Assembly: GCF_000970675.1 (NCBI RefSeq)
Contig: NZ_LAJA01000015.1
Span: forward strand, 1 to 46,190
Reading direction: 5' to 3'
DNA from: Domibacillus tundrae
Lineage (GTDB): Bacteria > Bacillota > Bacilli > Bacillales > Domibacillaceae
Length of the DNA stretch: 46,190 nucleotides
Every line of letters starts with the position of its first letter. Position 1 is the first letter of the stretch. Below the pieces are notes generated by a model that saw nothing but the letters and a program-made list of their open reading frames with translations, was not told the DNA's origin and did not search any database. The translations under genes and the position numbers were made by a program. Shown piece after piece: positions 8,275-18,416 of this stretch.

Positions 8275-9589
8275 CTGCCGGTCTCCCTTCATCCGTGAAG
8301 AGCTTTTGCCATTCGCCGTTATATTGATAGTACCAGAACGGCTTTAGTGTCAAAATTTTCCGAGACTCTTGTTCCAGCGTCATTTCGTACCCAATCCGCA
8401 TATCTGTCAGCAGCAATGGATCGATACTTTCTAAATTGATAACTTGATTCAATGCTTTCTGGCCGCTTTGTAATTCAACAGTCTCTTCTGGCAACGGTTT
8501 ATCACGCTGAACGATAAAAGAAGAGCGGTCATACTGATAAATCCGGTCCTGTCCCCAACTTTGCGACAGCTCAGCCATGCCTTGTGAATCAAAAACGGGA
8601 AAGTCACCTAAAAACAAACGATAGCTAATATCAGATGAGCCCGGCTCTGCTTTAAATAAGCGATAATCATCTACCCAGCCATTATGATCATTAACAAAGT
8701 TAATGCTTTTTTCAATAAGTTGGTCCAGCGGCATGGATTGAGGAGTTTCTGCTGAATTTACGTATCTAACCGTTCCTGTGTTGCTGTTAATACGCATAAA
8801 GCTCGAGCCGTCCGTGTATTCGTCACTGTCTGAACGCGAACCACGTCTTACATAGCTTGGATCATTAAAAAGTGCACGCTTAAACGTTTCTGCCTCAATT
8901 TCCTCAATTTGTTCCGACAAGTAACTTTGCATGGTTAACACAGGCGGTTCTTTCTGTACATATAAAAGTGATCCTTTTGGAATTTGATAGGAAATATATG
9001 GTTTCAATCGTTCGGAATCTTCCACATAGCGATTTTTAAACTCTTTCAGCGATCTTGTTTCAATTTGGCTTCTAAAAACAAGTCTTTCTTGTACAGAAAC
9101 AAAATAAACGAACGCTTTATTTTCTTCTTCTGTAATAATGATTCGGTTGAATACAGCATTTGGAACGGCTGTATCATTAAAAGAAAACATCGTCTTTATT
9201 GTGTTAAAGGGCACCGAAGAAGAAAAAAACAGCTCCACATGCGAATCATTAGACAACAGCTCTGAAAATTCCTGTTTATTTAATAATGAACGGGACACAT
9301 CTTCAGGCTCAAAGAACGTCCACTTTGTCATTTCATCCATTATCCAGTCCAGCTCTTGTTCAGAAACAGTGCCGTAATGACTGCTGCCCTGATGTGAGAT
9401 GATTTTTGACGGCTTTACCAATTCGGAAATTTTCCGTTGCTGGCCAATCTCTACTTCCGTCACAATATCGTCCGCTCCATCGGCAATCGTTTCATAGGAT
9501 GGCTGGTAGTTCCAAATTCCCCACGTAAAGGCAAGACTGATCAACACGAGCAGTGCAAGTACTGCGGATTTGATTTTTTCGTAATTCAT
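8261..9589 (-). CDS. yycH: WalRK regulatory membrane protein YycH
   Basis: YycH is the partner of YycI in the membrane complex that tunes WalK. The product is 442 aa with a single N-terminal transmembrane helix (about residues 8-26) and a large extracytoplasmic region. The ATG at 9589 overlaps the walK stop as ATGA, indicating translational coupling; an in-frame TTG two codons upstream is only 4 nt from the nearest AGAGG and is less likely. The C-terminus overlaps yycI. Confidence 0.93.
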   Translation of the reverse strand: MNYEKIKSAVLALLVLISLAFTWGIWNYQPSYETIADGADDIVTEVEIGQQRKISELVKPSKIISHQGSSHYGTVSEQELDWIMDEMTKWTFFEPEDVSRSLLNKQEFSELLSNDSHVELFFSSSVPFNTIKTMFSFNDTAVPNAVFNRIIITEEENKAFVYFVSVQERLVFRSQIETRSLKEFKNRYVEDSERLKPYISYQIPKGSLLYVQKEPPVLTMQSYLSEQIEEIEAETFKRALFNDPSYVRRGSRSDSDEYTDGSSFMRINSNTGTVRYVNSAETPQSMPLDQLIEKSINFVNDHNGWVDDYRLFKAEPGSSDISYRLFLGDFPVFDSQGMAELSQSWGQDRIYQYDRSSFIVQRDKPLPEETVELQSGQKALNQVINLESIDPLLLTDMRIGYEMTLEQESRKILTLKPFWYYQYNGEWQKLFTDEGRPADGLE

Positions 9590-11409
9590 TCCCAATCATC
9601 CTCTTCGGAAAGATCCGCCGGCAGCGTGAAGAAAATCGTCGTTCCTTTCCCTTCAACACTCGTTGCCCAGATGTGGCCGTCGTGCGCGGTAATGAGTTCT
9701 TTTGCAATGGCGAGTCCAAGACCGGTCCCACCCATTTTTCTTGAACGGGCGCGGTCTACCCGGTAAAAGCGCTCAAAAATGAGGTCGAGGCTTTTTTTCG
9801 GGATTCCCATGCCCTGATCACTAATACTGATTTGAATCGTATTTCCATGCTCCTCCACATTAAACGAAACAAGTCCGCCTTCTGGTGAATATTTAAGCGC
9901 GTTGGAAATGATGTTATCAATGACTTGTGTGAGCTTGTCCTGGTCAATCGTGACATAAACCGGGTAACGCGGCAGCTTTCTCCTGAATGTCACTTCCTGC
10001 GATTTCGTCATTTCAAATCGGTCAATAATTTTATTGAAAAAGTCAATAAAATCTGTATCTTTTTTCGTTAAATTGTATTCCTGGCTGTCGAACTTCGATA
10101 ACTGAAGCAAGTCGTTTACGAGCCGGATCATCCGCTCGGTTTCCGTCTGCGTTACATCAAGAAAATTCGGCGCAATGTCTGGGTCCTGCCAGGCTCCGTC
10201 CGCAAGCGCTTCTAAGTAGCTGCGCATCGTTGTCAGCGGCGTACGCAGCTCATGCGATACGTTCGTTACAAACTCGCGGCGTTCCATTTCAATTTTCTCC
10301 TGCTCGGTAATATCGTGCAGAACGGTAATTAAGCCGTTCACAAAGCCGGTTTCTTTTTGAATGACAGAAAAGTTCGCCCGAAGGACATATGGCCGGTCAT
10401 GCGTGCTGTAATCCAAAATAACCGAATCCTGCTCATTTAACAAATCGTCGAATGAGTAGTCCTCTTCCAAATTCAGCAGTGAAACAATCGGCTGTGAAAT
10501 AACTGTTTCACGTGAAACATTCAGCATTTTAGACGCTGGTTCATTAATCAAAATGACGCGTCCACGCCGGTCAGTCGCAATAACCCCGTCCGTCATGTAA
10601 GAAAGAACAGAAGAAAGCTTCCGGCGTTCTCCTTCTGTTGTCGCCTGTGCTTCCTGCAGCCGTTTCGTTAAATTGTTAAATGTTACGGCAAGTTCACCGA
10701 TTTCATCCTGCCCGTACACTTTTACTTTCCGGGAGAAGTTCCCTTTTCCAAGTGCAACGGCCTGACGCCTCATATCCGTAATAGGGCGGGTAATCGTTCG
10801 AGCTAACGTGATGCCCAGAATGGCCGTAATCGCGAGCGCTAAAATCGCCGCGGAAAACAAAATTTCATTAATATCATCGAGCTGAGTAAAGACCGTCTCA
10901 ATCTTGCCAACTAAGTAGACAGCACCAATCACTTCACTGTTAGAGAAGATCGGTGATGTCAGCACCCAGACCCGCTGGCCGGAGTTTTCGTCAATGTACA
11001 TTTCTTCCTCTGTTTGCCCGGCTGAGAGCGCCCGTTTCACCGAGATATTGGGCATTCGCTGGCCGACAATGCCCCGGTTATTTGCGTCTGATGTACCAAT
11101 AATCCGATTCTCTATGTCAATAACGCGCACTTCGATAATATCATCCTCTGAAAAATCTTCCAAAATACGCTGTGTATCCTGCTCCAGCGTATTTGATTGT
11201 TCATCACGCTCTTTCAGCATTTCTTCACGCAAATTGTATTCAAGCAAGTTAACCCGTTGCTCCAAGGATGTTTTAAAGTTTGTCGTAAACTTTTCTTCAA
11301 GGGAATTGACGAAATACACACTGATAATCTGCATCGCAAATAAAATAAGCAACACATAAATCAGCACAAATTTCATTTGAATTGAACGAAAAAACCCTAC
11401 TCGTTTCAT
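9586..11409 (-). CDS. walK: Essential cell-wall sensor histidine kinase WalK (YycG)
   Basis: The 607 aa kinase has TM1 (about 13-33), an extracytoplasmic Cache/PDC-type sensor, TM2 (about 182-204), HAMP (205-257), a PAS domain (about 262-372), a HisKA domain with phospho-acceptor H386 (FVTNVSHELRTPL) and a HATPase domain (N box DNIISNALKYSPEGG, G boxes DQGMGIP and GGTGLGLAI). With WalR it controls autolysin genes in response to cell-wall status. Its Shine-Dalgarno AGGAG starts within the short gap after the walR stop. A perfect 16 bp parS site lies inside the coding sequence (10504-10519). Confidence 0.98.
   Translation of the reverse strand: MKRVGFFRSIQMKFVLIYVLLILFAMQIISVYFVNSLEEKFTTNFKTSLEQRVNLLEYNLREEMLKERDEQSNTLEQDTQRILEDFSEDDIIEVRVIDIENRIIGTSDANNRGIVGQRMPNISVKRALSAGQTEEEMYIDENSGQRVWVLTSPIFSNSEVIGAVYLVGKIETVFTQLDDINEILFSAAILALAITAILGITLARTITRPITDMRRQAVALGKGNFSRKVKVYGQDEIGELAVTFNNLTKRLQEAQATTEGERRKLSSVLSYMTDGVIATDRRGRVILINEPASKMLNVSRETVISQPIVSLLNLEEDYSFDDLLNEQDSVILDYSTHDRPYVLRANFSVIQKETGFVNGLITVLHDITEQEKIEMERREFVTNVSHELRTPLTTMRSYLEALADGAWQDPDIAPNFLDVTQTETERMIRLVNDLLQLSKFDSQEYNLTKKDTDFIDFFNKIIDRFEMTKSQEVTFRRKLPRYPVYVTIDQDKLTQVIDNIISNALKYSPEGGLVSFNVEEHGNTIQISISDQGMGIPKKSLDLIFERFYRVDRARSRKMGGTGLGLAIAKELITAHDGHIWATSVEGKGTTIFFTLPADLSEEDDWE
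10504..10519. promoter_or_regulatory. parS centromere site within walK
   Basis: TGTTTCACGTGAAACA is a perfect palindrome identical to the Bacillus parS consensus. ParB (Spo0J), encoded in this window, nucleates here and spreads to load SMC. Confidence 0.9.
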
Positions 11410-11414
11410 TCACA

Positions 11415-12128
11415 TTACTCCTGTTCAGGATTGCGCAAGTAGTAGCCGACACCTCTTCGGGTCACGATCCATGATGGATGGCTCGGGTTGTCCTCAATCT
11501 TTTCACGAAGGCGTCTTACGGTTACATCTACAGTCCGGACGTCTCCATAATAATCATATCCCCAGACTGTTTGCAGCAAATGCTCACGTGTCATTACCTG
11601 ACCGATATGCTTTGCTAAATAATGAAGAAGCTCGAATTCACGATGGGTCAGTTCAATCGTTTCACCGCGCTTGGACACGATGTACGCATCTGGATGAATC
11701 GTCAACGCACCAACTGTAATTTCATTCGTGTTCGCTGCTTCTTCTTCCTGAACCGGTGCTGCCTGATGGCGCCGCAAATTCGCTTTTACACGCGCAATAA
11801 GCTCCCGTGTAGAAAAAGGCTTCGTCACATAATCATCTGCCCCAAGTTCAAGACCTAATACTTTATCGATCTCGGAATCTTTTGCCGTCAGCATAATAAT
11901 CGGCATGTCGTATTTTTTCCGTACTTCACGGCATACTTCCATACCATCACGGCCTGGCAGCATAATATCAAGCAGCACAAGGTCCGGCTGCATTTCTTCA
12001 ACCATTTCAACGGCCTGGTCACCGTCATAAGCACACTGCACATCGTATCCTTCTTTTTTCAAATTAAACTGCAAAATGTCTGCAATCGGCCTTTCATCAT
12101 CGACAACCAATATTTTCTTTTGCATCAT
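11415..12128 (-). CDS. walR: Response regulator WalR (YycF)
   Basis: An OmpR/PhoB-family regulator of 237 aa: receiver domain (about 3-118) with phospho-acceptor Asp54 (D53 if the second ATG is used) in [11 protein letters not shown], conserved K104 in DDYVTKPF, and a C-terminal winged helix (about 138-232, [14 protein letters not shown] and [13 protein letters not shown]). It is the first gene of the operon walR-walK-yycH-yycI-walJ. Two adjacent ATGs follow GAGGG at 6 and 9 nt. Confidence 0.98.
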   Translation of the reverse strand: MMQKKILVVDDERPIADILQFNLKKEGYDVQCAYDGDQAVEMVEEMQPDLVLLDIMLPGRDGMEVCREVRKKYDMPIIMLTAKDSEIDKVLGLELGADDYVTKPFSTRELIARVKANLRRHQAAPVQEEEAANTNEITVGALTIHPDAYIVSKRGETIELTHREFELLHYLAKHIGQVMTREHLLQTVWGYDYYGDVRTVDVTVRRLREKIEDNPSHPSWIVTRRGVGYYLRNPEQE

Positions 12129-12269
12129 GTATGTCCCTCACTTTTATTTTCACTGAGTAAAAGATGGCTTCAAATATAATATTTTATCATATTTCCGCTT
12201 CTTTCGCTTTTCTTAACTTTACCACGGCAGACGAACGGCAGCATCCCGTAACATATATACAGAAATAAC
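12129..12269. other. walR upstream region
   Basis: This spacer must hold the promoter of the wal operon. I see an AT-rich stretch (TATGATAAAAT on the minus strand) but no -35 at convincing spacing, so no promoter is called. Confidence 0.4.
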
Positions 12270-12308
12270 AAAAAGCACCACGGGAGCGAAATCACCGCGA
12301 TGCTTTTT
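12270..12308 (-). terminator. Terminator after tRNA-Phe
   Basis: On the minus strand a 14 bp stem with G-U pairs (AAAAAGCATCGCGG with CCGTGGTGCTTTTT) encloses an 11 nt loop, and the run of T ends the transcript. It separates the tRNA unit from walR. Confidence 0.85.
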
Positions 12309-12311
12309 CGA

Positions 12312-12384
12312 TGGCTCAGGACGGAATCGAACCGCCGACACAAGGATTTTCAGTCCTTTGCTCTACCGACTGAGCTACTGAGCC
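12312..12384 (-). tRNA. tRNA-Phe (GAA)
   Basis: A 73 nt cloverleaf on the minus strand: acceptor arms GGCTCAG and CTGAGCC, discriminator A, anticodon stem AAGGA/TCCTT and loop CTGAAAA with anticodon GAA, and T-loop GGTTCGATTCC. The 3' CCA is not encoded. Confidence 0.97.
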
Positions 12385-12432
12385 AAGATCAGATACATTC
12401 ATAAATATAAAATCATCGTTTTAAAAAATACA

Positions 12433-12477
12433 GCGGCCGTTGTTCATGAAGGACAATTCATAGGTTCGCACGGCCGC
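12433..12477 (-). terminator. GC-rich hairpin between the two tRNA genes
   Basis: GCGGCCGT (12433-12440) is inverted as ACGGCCGC (12470-12477), and on the minus strand it is followed by a short T-rich run. It could be a terminator or a processing structure between tRNA-Asp and tRNA-Phe. The 29 nt loop is long for a terminator. Confidence 0.4.
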
Positions 12478-12519
12478 CATCAAGAAATAACATAACATAA
12501 CAATAGGTTAAAGTAAAAA

Positions 12520-12596
12520 TGGCGGTCCGGACGGGACTCGAACCCGCGACCTCCTGCGTGACAGGCAGGCATTCTAACCAACTGAACTACCGGACC
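12520..12596 (-). tRNA. tRNA-Asp (GTC)
   Basis: A 77 nt minus-strand tRNA: acceptor arm GGTCCGG/CCGGACC, discriminator G, anticodon loop CTGTCAC with anticodon GTC on stem CCTGC/GCAGG, T-loop GGTTCGAGTCC. Unlike the neighbouring tRNA-Phe, the 3' CCA is encoded. Confidence 0.97.
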
Positions 12597-12631
12597 ATTT
12601 ATAAATATGCTGTTCACCAGCAACGTTGTTA

Positions 12632-12660
12632 ATAGTATCACATGGGTGAAAAGGTGACAA
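12632..12660 (-). promoter_or_regulatory. Promoter of the tRNA-Asp/tRNA-Phe unit
   Basis: Minus-strand TTGTCA, a 17 nt spacer and TACTAT, ending about 36 nt before the tRNA-Asp 5' end. Confidence 0.75.
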
Positions 12661-12955
12661 TACATTTTCACCATATTTGTCGTAATAAACGAACAAAACG
12701 ATGAAATTTTGACATTTTTGCGTCTAGCCCCAAACATTCCAAGGAAATAAATCCAAAATTCTACATTTTTTCGTTATATGTGAACATTTAATCATGAGCA
12801 TGGACATGTTTTTTGTAAGCAGAGAAGGATTCATCTATTTAGCTATCGATTTTTGATGAAATGATCGATCATGATGAACAAAATTTCATCTAAACATGAT
12901 GGGATTCCTATTGCCGGCGGCGGTAGTTTTATAAGTTCAGTTATTTCTTCAAAGA
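12661..12955. other. Spacer without recognisable gene
   Basis: About 300 nt of AT-rich sequence between the tRNA promoter and the purA terminator. Open frames here run through the purA terminator and lack a Shine-Dalgarno; I see no gene or conserved element. Confidence 0.5.
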
Positions 12956-12984
12956 AGAAAAAGCTGTCTCGTTTTAAGACAGCC
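12956..12984 (-). terminator. Terminator of purA
   Basis: Minus-strand hairpin GCTGTCT-loop-AGACAGC followed by TTTTT, 19 nt after the purA stop. Confidence 0.9.
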
Positions 12985-13002
12985 TTTCATTCATCCTTAT
13001 AT

Positions 13003-14325
<1,323 letters not shown>

Positions 14326-14337
14326 TCAAACACGTTC

Positions 14338-14367
14338 ATTTTACCAGTAAAAAACACCGTTCGTCAA
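14338..14367 (-). promoter_or_regulatory. purA promoter
   Basis: Minus-strand TTGACG, an 18 nt spacer and TAAAAT. The -35 overlaps one arm of a PurR-box-like inverted repeat. Confidence 0.65.
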
Positions 14368-14385
14368 ACAGAAAAGACGAACATT
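14356..14385. promoter_or_regulatory. PurR-box-like inverted repeat at purA
   Basis: GTTCGTC and GACGAAC are inverted around 10 nt, each containing the CGAA core of the Bacillus PurBox. One arm overlaps the -35 of the purA promoter, which fits repression by PurR. The spacing is shorter than the classical PurBox pair, so the call is tentative. Confidence 0.5.
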
Positions 14386-14420
14386 TTTAAGTTGCTAAGA
14401 ATTTTTCATTCGCTTTTACT

Positions 14421-14450
14421 CGAAAAGCGCAAGGCGCCTTGAGCTAGACA
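14421..14450 (-). repeat. End-to-end remnant of the gyrB-gyrA type repeat
   Basis: On the minus strand the sequence joins a TGTCTAGCTCAAGGCGCC-like left end directly to a GGCGCCTTGCGCTTTTC right end. Both ends match the termini of the element at 41904-42025, whose internal part of about 90 bp is missing here. Confidence 0.65.
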
Positions 14451-14479
14451 CTACCCAAAAACATATGCTTTCTTAAAAT

Positions 14480-14508
14480 AAAAAAGCCAGCGAATCGCTG
14501 ACTTTTTT
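14480..14508 (-). terminator. Terminator of dnaB
   Basis: On the minus strand the hairpin arms enclosing CAGCGA/TCGCTG are A-rich upstream and followed by six T. The dnaB stop codon lies at the base of the stem. Confidence 0.88.
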
Positions 14509-15871
14509 ATGCTCCCGGCGGCGCACCCATCTCATCCATACGCCGCTCAACGTTCACAAATTTATTATATTCTTTGACGAAAGCAAGCTCAACGGTACCG
14601 GTCGGGCCGTTCCGCTGTTTGGCAATAATGATTTCAATCATGTTTTTGTTTTCTGATTCTTTATCATAATAATCATCACGGTATAAAAACGCGACGATAT
14701 CCGCATCCTGCTCAATCGAACCGGATTCCCGAATGTCTGACATCATCGGCCGCTTATCCTGCCGCTGCTCAACGCCGCGGGAAAGCTGGGAAAGTGCGAT
14801 AACCGGCACTTCGAGTTCACGAGCGAGCGATTTTAAGGAACGGGAAATTTCCGATACCTCCTGCTGACGATTTTCGCCAGCGCGGCCATTCCCTTGAATA
14901 AGCTGCAAATAATCGATTAAAATCATTCCCAGCCCCTGCTCCTGCTTGAGACGGCGGCATTTGGAACGAATTTCCCCAATCCGCACCCCCGGCGTATCAT
15001 CAATGTAAATGCCGGAGTTGGACAAGCTGCCCATCGCCATCGTCAGCTTACGCCAGTCCTCATCGGTCAGTGCACCTGTCCGCAGGTTTTGCGCATTAAT
15101 GTTGCCCTCCGCACACAGCATCCGCATGACAAGCTGTTCTGCGCCCATTTCCAGACTAAAAATCGCAACGGTCTCATCCGTATTCGTCGCCACGTTTTGC
15201 GCAATATTGAGCGCAAACGCCGTTTTCCCGACAGATGGACGAGCAGCCACAATAATAAGATCGTTCCGCTGAAAACCAGCTGTCATCCGGTCGAGCTCTG
15301 CAAATCCGGTTGGAATGCCGGTGACGTCTCCTTTTCGGTTATGGAGAAGCTCAATGTTGTCATACGTGCGGACAAGCACGTCTTTAATGTTATGAAACGC
15401 GCCGGCATTTTTTCGCTGCGCCACTTCCATAATGCTTTTTTCCGCTTCACTAAGAAGGCCTTCTACTTCATCTTCCCGTTCATACCCGTCCGACGCAATT
15501 GTTGTGGCAGTCCGGATTAATCGGCGCAAAAGAGATTTTTCTTCGACAATACGGGCGTAATATTCAATATTGGCTGCTGTCGGCACCGCCGACGCAAGCT
15601 CGCTTAAATAAGAAATACCGCCAACATCTTCAATCAGTTTCTGGGCTGCCAGGTCTTCTGTAACCGTTACAACATCAACCGCTTTTCCGTGATCACCAAG
15701 CTTGAGCATAGTTAGATAAATTTGCTGGTGGGCATTCCGGTAAAAGTCTTCTGGAATTAATATTTCAGAAGCGACTGTTAACGCGGACGGCTCAAGAAAA
15801 ACCGCCCCCAGTACAGCCTGTTCTGCTTCAATATTTTGCGGCGGCACACGGTCCGTTAATACATCACTCAT
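14507..15871 (-). CDS. dnaB: Replicative DNA helicase (DnaB family)
   Basis: The 454 aa protein is the ring helicase of the replisome (called DnaC in B. subtilis, where the product has the same length). It has the N-terminal DnaB domain (about 8-110) and a RecA-like helicase domain with Walker A ARPSVGKTAF (about 208-217), Walker B MILIDYLQL and the LSRGVEQRQDKRP loop. The ATG at 15871 follows GGGAGG at 6 nt; a GTG two codons upstream would leave no spacing. It follows rplI as in B. subtilis, separated by a hairpin. Confidence 0.97.
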   Translation of the reverse strand: MSDVLTDRVPPQNIEAEQAVLGAVFLEPSALTVASEILIPEDFYRNAHQQIYLTMLKLGDHGKAVDVVTVTEDLAAQKLIEDVGGISYLSELASAVPTAANIEYYARIVEEKSLLRRLIRTATTIASDGYEREDEVEGLLSEAEKSIMEVAQRKNAGAFHNIKDVLVRTYDNIELLHNRKGDVTGIPTGFAELDRMTAGFQRNDLIIVAARPSVGKTAFALNIAQNVATNTDETVAIFSLEMGAEQLVMRMLCAEGNINAQNLRTGALTDEDWRKLTMAMGSLSNSGIYIDDTPGVRIGEIRSKCRRLKQEQGLGMILIDYLQLIQGNGRAGENRQQEVSEISRSLKSLARELEVPVIALSQLSRGVEQRQDKRPMMSDIRESGSIEQDADIVAFLYRDDYYDKESENKNMIEIIIAKQRNGPTGTVELAFVKEYNKFVNVERRMDEMGAPPGA

Positions 15872-15887
15872 CGTCACCCTCCCCGCG

Positions 15888-15924
15888 AAAAAAATGTGAT
15901 CAGATAATTCCGATCACATTTTTT
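15888..15924 (-). terminator. Terminator or attenuator between rplI and dnaB
   Basis: A perfect hairpin (ATGTGATC/GATCACAT, 10 nt loop) flanked by A and T runs lies just after the rplI stop and before the dnaB Shine-Dalgarno. Confidence 0.85.
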
Positions 15925-15930
15925 ATACGT

Positions 15931-16380
15931 TTACTTTTCTTCTGTTACGTGCACTTTTAACACCGCTGTTACATCATTATGCAATTTGACCGGTACATTT
16001 GTATAGCCTAGACCGCGAATGCCGTCCGCGAGGTCCATCTTTCGTTTATCCAGCTTAATATTGTGTGTTTTTTTCAGCTCGTCTGCGACTTGCTTTGCAG
16101 TAACTGAACCGAAAAGCCGGCCGCCTTCACCTGTTTTTGCGTGCAGTTCAACCGTTAGTGCTTCGACCGTTTCTTTTAACTTTTTCGCTTCTTCCAGCTC
16201 TTCAGCTACAAGTGAAGCTTGCTTTTTCTTTTGTGCATCAAGCGCATTTTGGTTGCCGGAAGTCGCTTCGACCGCATAGCCATTTTTAATTAAAAAGTTA
16301 TGCGCATAGCCGTCTGCGACATTTTTCACTTCACCTTTTTTGCCTTTTCCTTTTACGTCTTTCAAAAAGATCACTTTCAT
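15931..16380 (-). CDS. rplI: 50S ribosomal protein L9
   Basis: Standard-length L9 (149 aa): N-terminal domain starting [21 protein letters not shown] with the Gly/Lys-rich rRNA-binding loop, a long connecting helix (about 42-75) and the C-terminal RNA-binding domain. Its ATG overlaps the gdpP stop (ATGA), so the two are translationally coupled, as in related bacilli. Confidence 0.98.
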   Translation of the reverse strand: MKVIFLKDVKGKGKKGEVKNVADGYAHNFLIKNGYAVEATSGNQNALDAQKKKQASLVAEELEEAKKLKETVEALTVELHAKTGEGGRLFGSVTAKQVADELKKTHNIKLDKRKMDLADGIRGLGYTNVPVKLHNDVTAVLKVHVTEEK

Positions 16381-18350
16381 TCTTCCGTTCCTCCTTCAAT
16401 CATTTCATCAATCACGCCACATAATCCTATTTCTGCATCTTCTACCGATGCACCACGAATTTGTGTGGCTGCGTTCGTTAAATGGCCGCCGCCATTCATT
16501 TGCTCCATAATAATTTGCACGTTTACTTCGCCAAGCGAGCGGGCGCTAATGCCGATCACATCTTCTGATCGTCGGGCGATGACAAACGATGCCTGAACCC
16601 CGTTCATCGTCAAAATCGTATCTGCTGCCTGGGCGATCAGTACAGAATCATAAATATAATTATCGTCGCCTTTAGCAATTGCCAGGCCATCCTTATAGAA
16701 ATAAACCGTTTCAATAAGCTGGCTGCGCTGAATATATGTGCCGATGTCTTCTTTTAAAAATTTTTGGACAAGAATCGTATCCGCGCCTTGTGTGCGCAAA
16801 TAAGCTGCCGCATCAAATGTCCGGGCGCCGGTCCGAAGTGAAAAGCTTTTTGTATCCACAATAATGCCGGCAAGCAGTGCGGTCGATTCAAGCATGGATA
16901 TTTTTTTCGTCTTCGGCTGATACTCTAAAAGCTCTGTCACAAGTTCGGCTGTGGAAGATGCATACGGCTCCATATACACAAGGAGTGGGTGTTTAATAAA
17001 TTCTTCTCCGCGCCGGTGATGGTCAATCACAACGACCCGTTCCGCCTTCTTCAACAGCCGGTCTTCAATGACAAGAGACGGTTTATGTGTGTCAACGACA
17101 ACGAGCAATGTTCGGTTTGTCGCAATTTCAAGCGCTTCTTCCGGCGTAATAATCCTCGAATAAAGCGATGGATTTTGTGCTTTCACCTCACCAAGGAGAC
17201 GTTTAACGGCTGTATCAATTTGCGAAAAATCGATGACGATGTAACCTTCACGTCCATTTAATTCTGCAACGTGACGAATCCCCATCGATGCGCCGACCGC
17301 ATCCATATCCGGATATTTATGGCCCATCACAATGACTTTATCGCTATCTGTTACTATATCACGAAGCGCATGAGAAATAACGCGCGCACGTACGCGGGTG
17401 CGTTTTTCGGTCGGATTTGTTTTTCCACCGTAAAACTTTACTTTTCCGTCTCCCTGCTTAATGGCTGCCTGATCGCCGCCTCGTCCAAGAGCCAGATCCA
17501 AACTGGACTGGGCCAGGTCACCTAATTCCGGCAGCGGAACCATACCTTGCCCGATACCGATACTCAGTGTGAGCGGTGCATAATGCTTCGCTGTTTGTTC
17601 CCGTACTTCATCCAAAATGGAAAATTTATTTTCTTCAAGCTTGTGCAAGATCCGCTCATTCATTACTGTAAAGAAACGCTCAGAGGAAACACGTTTTAAA
17701 AACATGCCATGTTCTTTTGCCCAGCCATTCAGCATAGAAGTCACTAAGCTGTTCAAGCTGCTGCGCGTCTGATCATCCATTCCTTGTGTTAAATCATCAT
17801 AGTTATCAAGAAAAATGATGCTGAGCGCCGTCTTTTCTTCTTTAAACTGCCGGGCTGTAAGCTCTTGCTTTGTAACATCAAAAAAGTAAAGAAGCTTTTC
17901 ATCCGGTTTTGAGATGACACGAAATGTCTTGCCGTTCAAATCAATCATCGCTTCTTTTTCACTTTTGACCGCCGGCAGCAATGGTTCTGCTACCTCATAA
18001 AGCGATTCTCCGACGAGCGTTTCTTCTTGAAAATAAGAGGTCAAAAAAGCATTTGCCCATTCCACGACATATTCTTTGTTATAAAGCAAAATACCAATCG
18101 GCAGCTCTTGAAGCGTTTCTTCGCCGACTTTTTGCAGCCGGTATGATAAGGTAGTAATATATTTTTGTACATCTTCATGCGCTTTTCTTTCTGCCAAATA
18201 TAAAAAGAGGAGCAGAAAAATTGTTAAGGTCATTAATCCGGCGCCGGCGATTCGATTATAGGTGAACAGCCAGACCGACGCAGCTGCAAGCACAAGCAAA
18301 ACGACGATCATCGGCAGTTGGACCATTCGCCTGTTGTAATACGAAAGCAT
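16377..18350 (-). CDS. gdpP: Cyclic-di-AMP phosphodiesterase GdpP (YybT)
   Basis: GdpP hydrolyses c-di-AMP to pApA, setting the level of the messenger that controls potassium and osmolyte transport. The 657 aa protein has two transmembrane helices (about 11-30 and 36-53), a degenerate PAS domain (about 80-160), a degenerate GGDEF domain (about 172-305) and the DHH/DHHA1 catalytic module. Metal-binding residues are visible: H344, D348 and D350 in [15 protein letters not shown]420 in VVVDTHKPS, and D443-H444-H445. The DHHA1 end carries [11 protein letters not shown]. The Shine-Dalgarno GAGGAG is 9 nt from the ATG. Confidence 0.97.
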   Translation of the reverse strand: MLSYYNRRMVQLPMIVVLLVLAAASVWLFTYNRIAGAGLMTLTIFLLLFLYLAERKAHEDVQKYITTLSYRLQKVGEETLQELPIGILLYNKEYVVEWANAFLTSYFQEETLVGESLYEVAEPLLPAVKSEKEAMIDLNGKTFRVISKPDEKLLYFFDVTKQELTARQFKEEKTALSIIFLDNYDDLTQGMDDQTRSSLNSLVTSMLNGWAKEHGMFLKRVSSERFFTVMNERILHKLEENKFSILDEVREQTAKHYAPLTLSIGIGQGMVPLPELGDLAQSSLDLALGRGGDQAAIKQGDGKVKFYGGKTNPTEKRTRVRARVISHALRDIVTDSDKVIVMGHKYPDMDAVGASMGIRHVAELNGREGYIVIDFSQIDTAVKRLLGEVKAQNPSLYSRIITPEEALEIATNRTLLVVVDTHKPSLVIEDRLLKKAERVVVIDHHRRGEEFIKHPLLVYMEPYASSTAELVTELLEYQPKTKKISMLESTALLAGIIVDTKSFSLRTGARTFDAAAYLRTQGADTILVQKFLKEDIGTYIQRSQLIETVYFYKDGLAIAKGDDNYIYDSVLIAQAADTILTMNGVQASFVIARRSEDVIGISARSLGEVNVQIIMEQMNGGGHLTNAATQIRGASVEDAEIGLCGVIDEMIEGGTEE

Positions 18351-18416
18351 TCGCTTCAGCTCCTCATTCTAAAGCTCCATTCGGTGCGTTCAATAGAGCT
18401 GATTTTAAAAAGCGCT

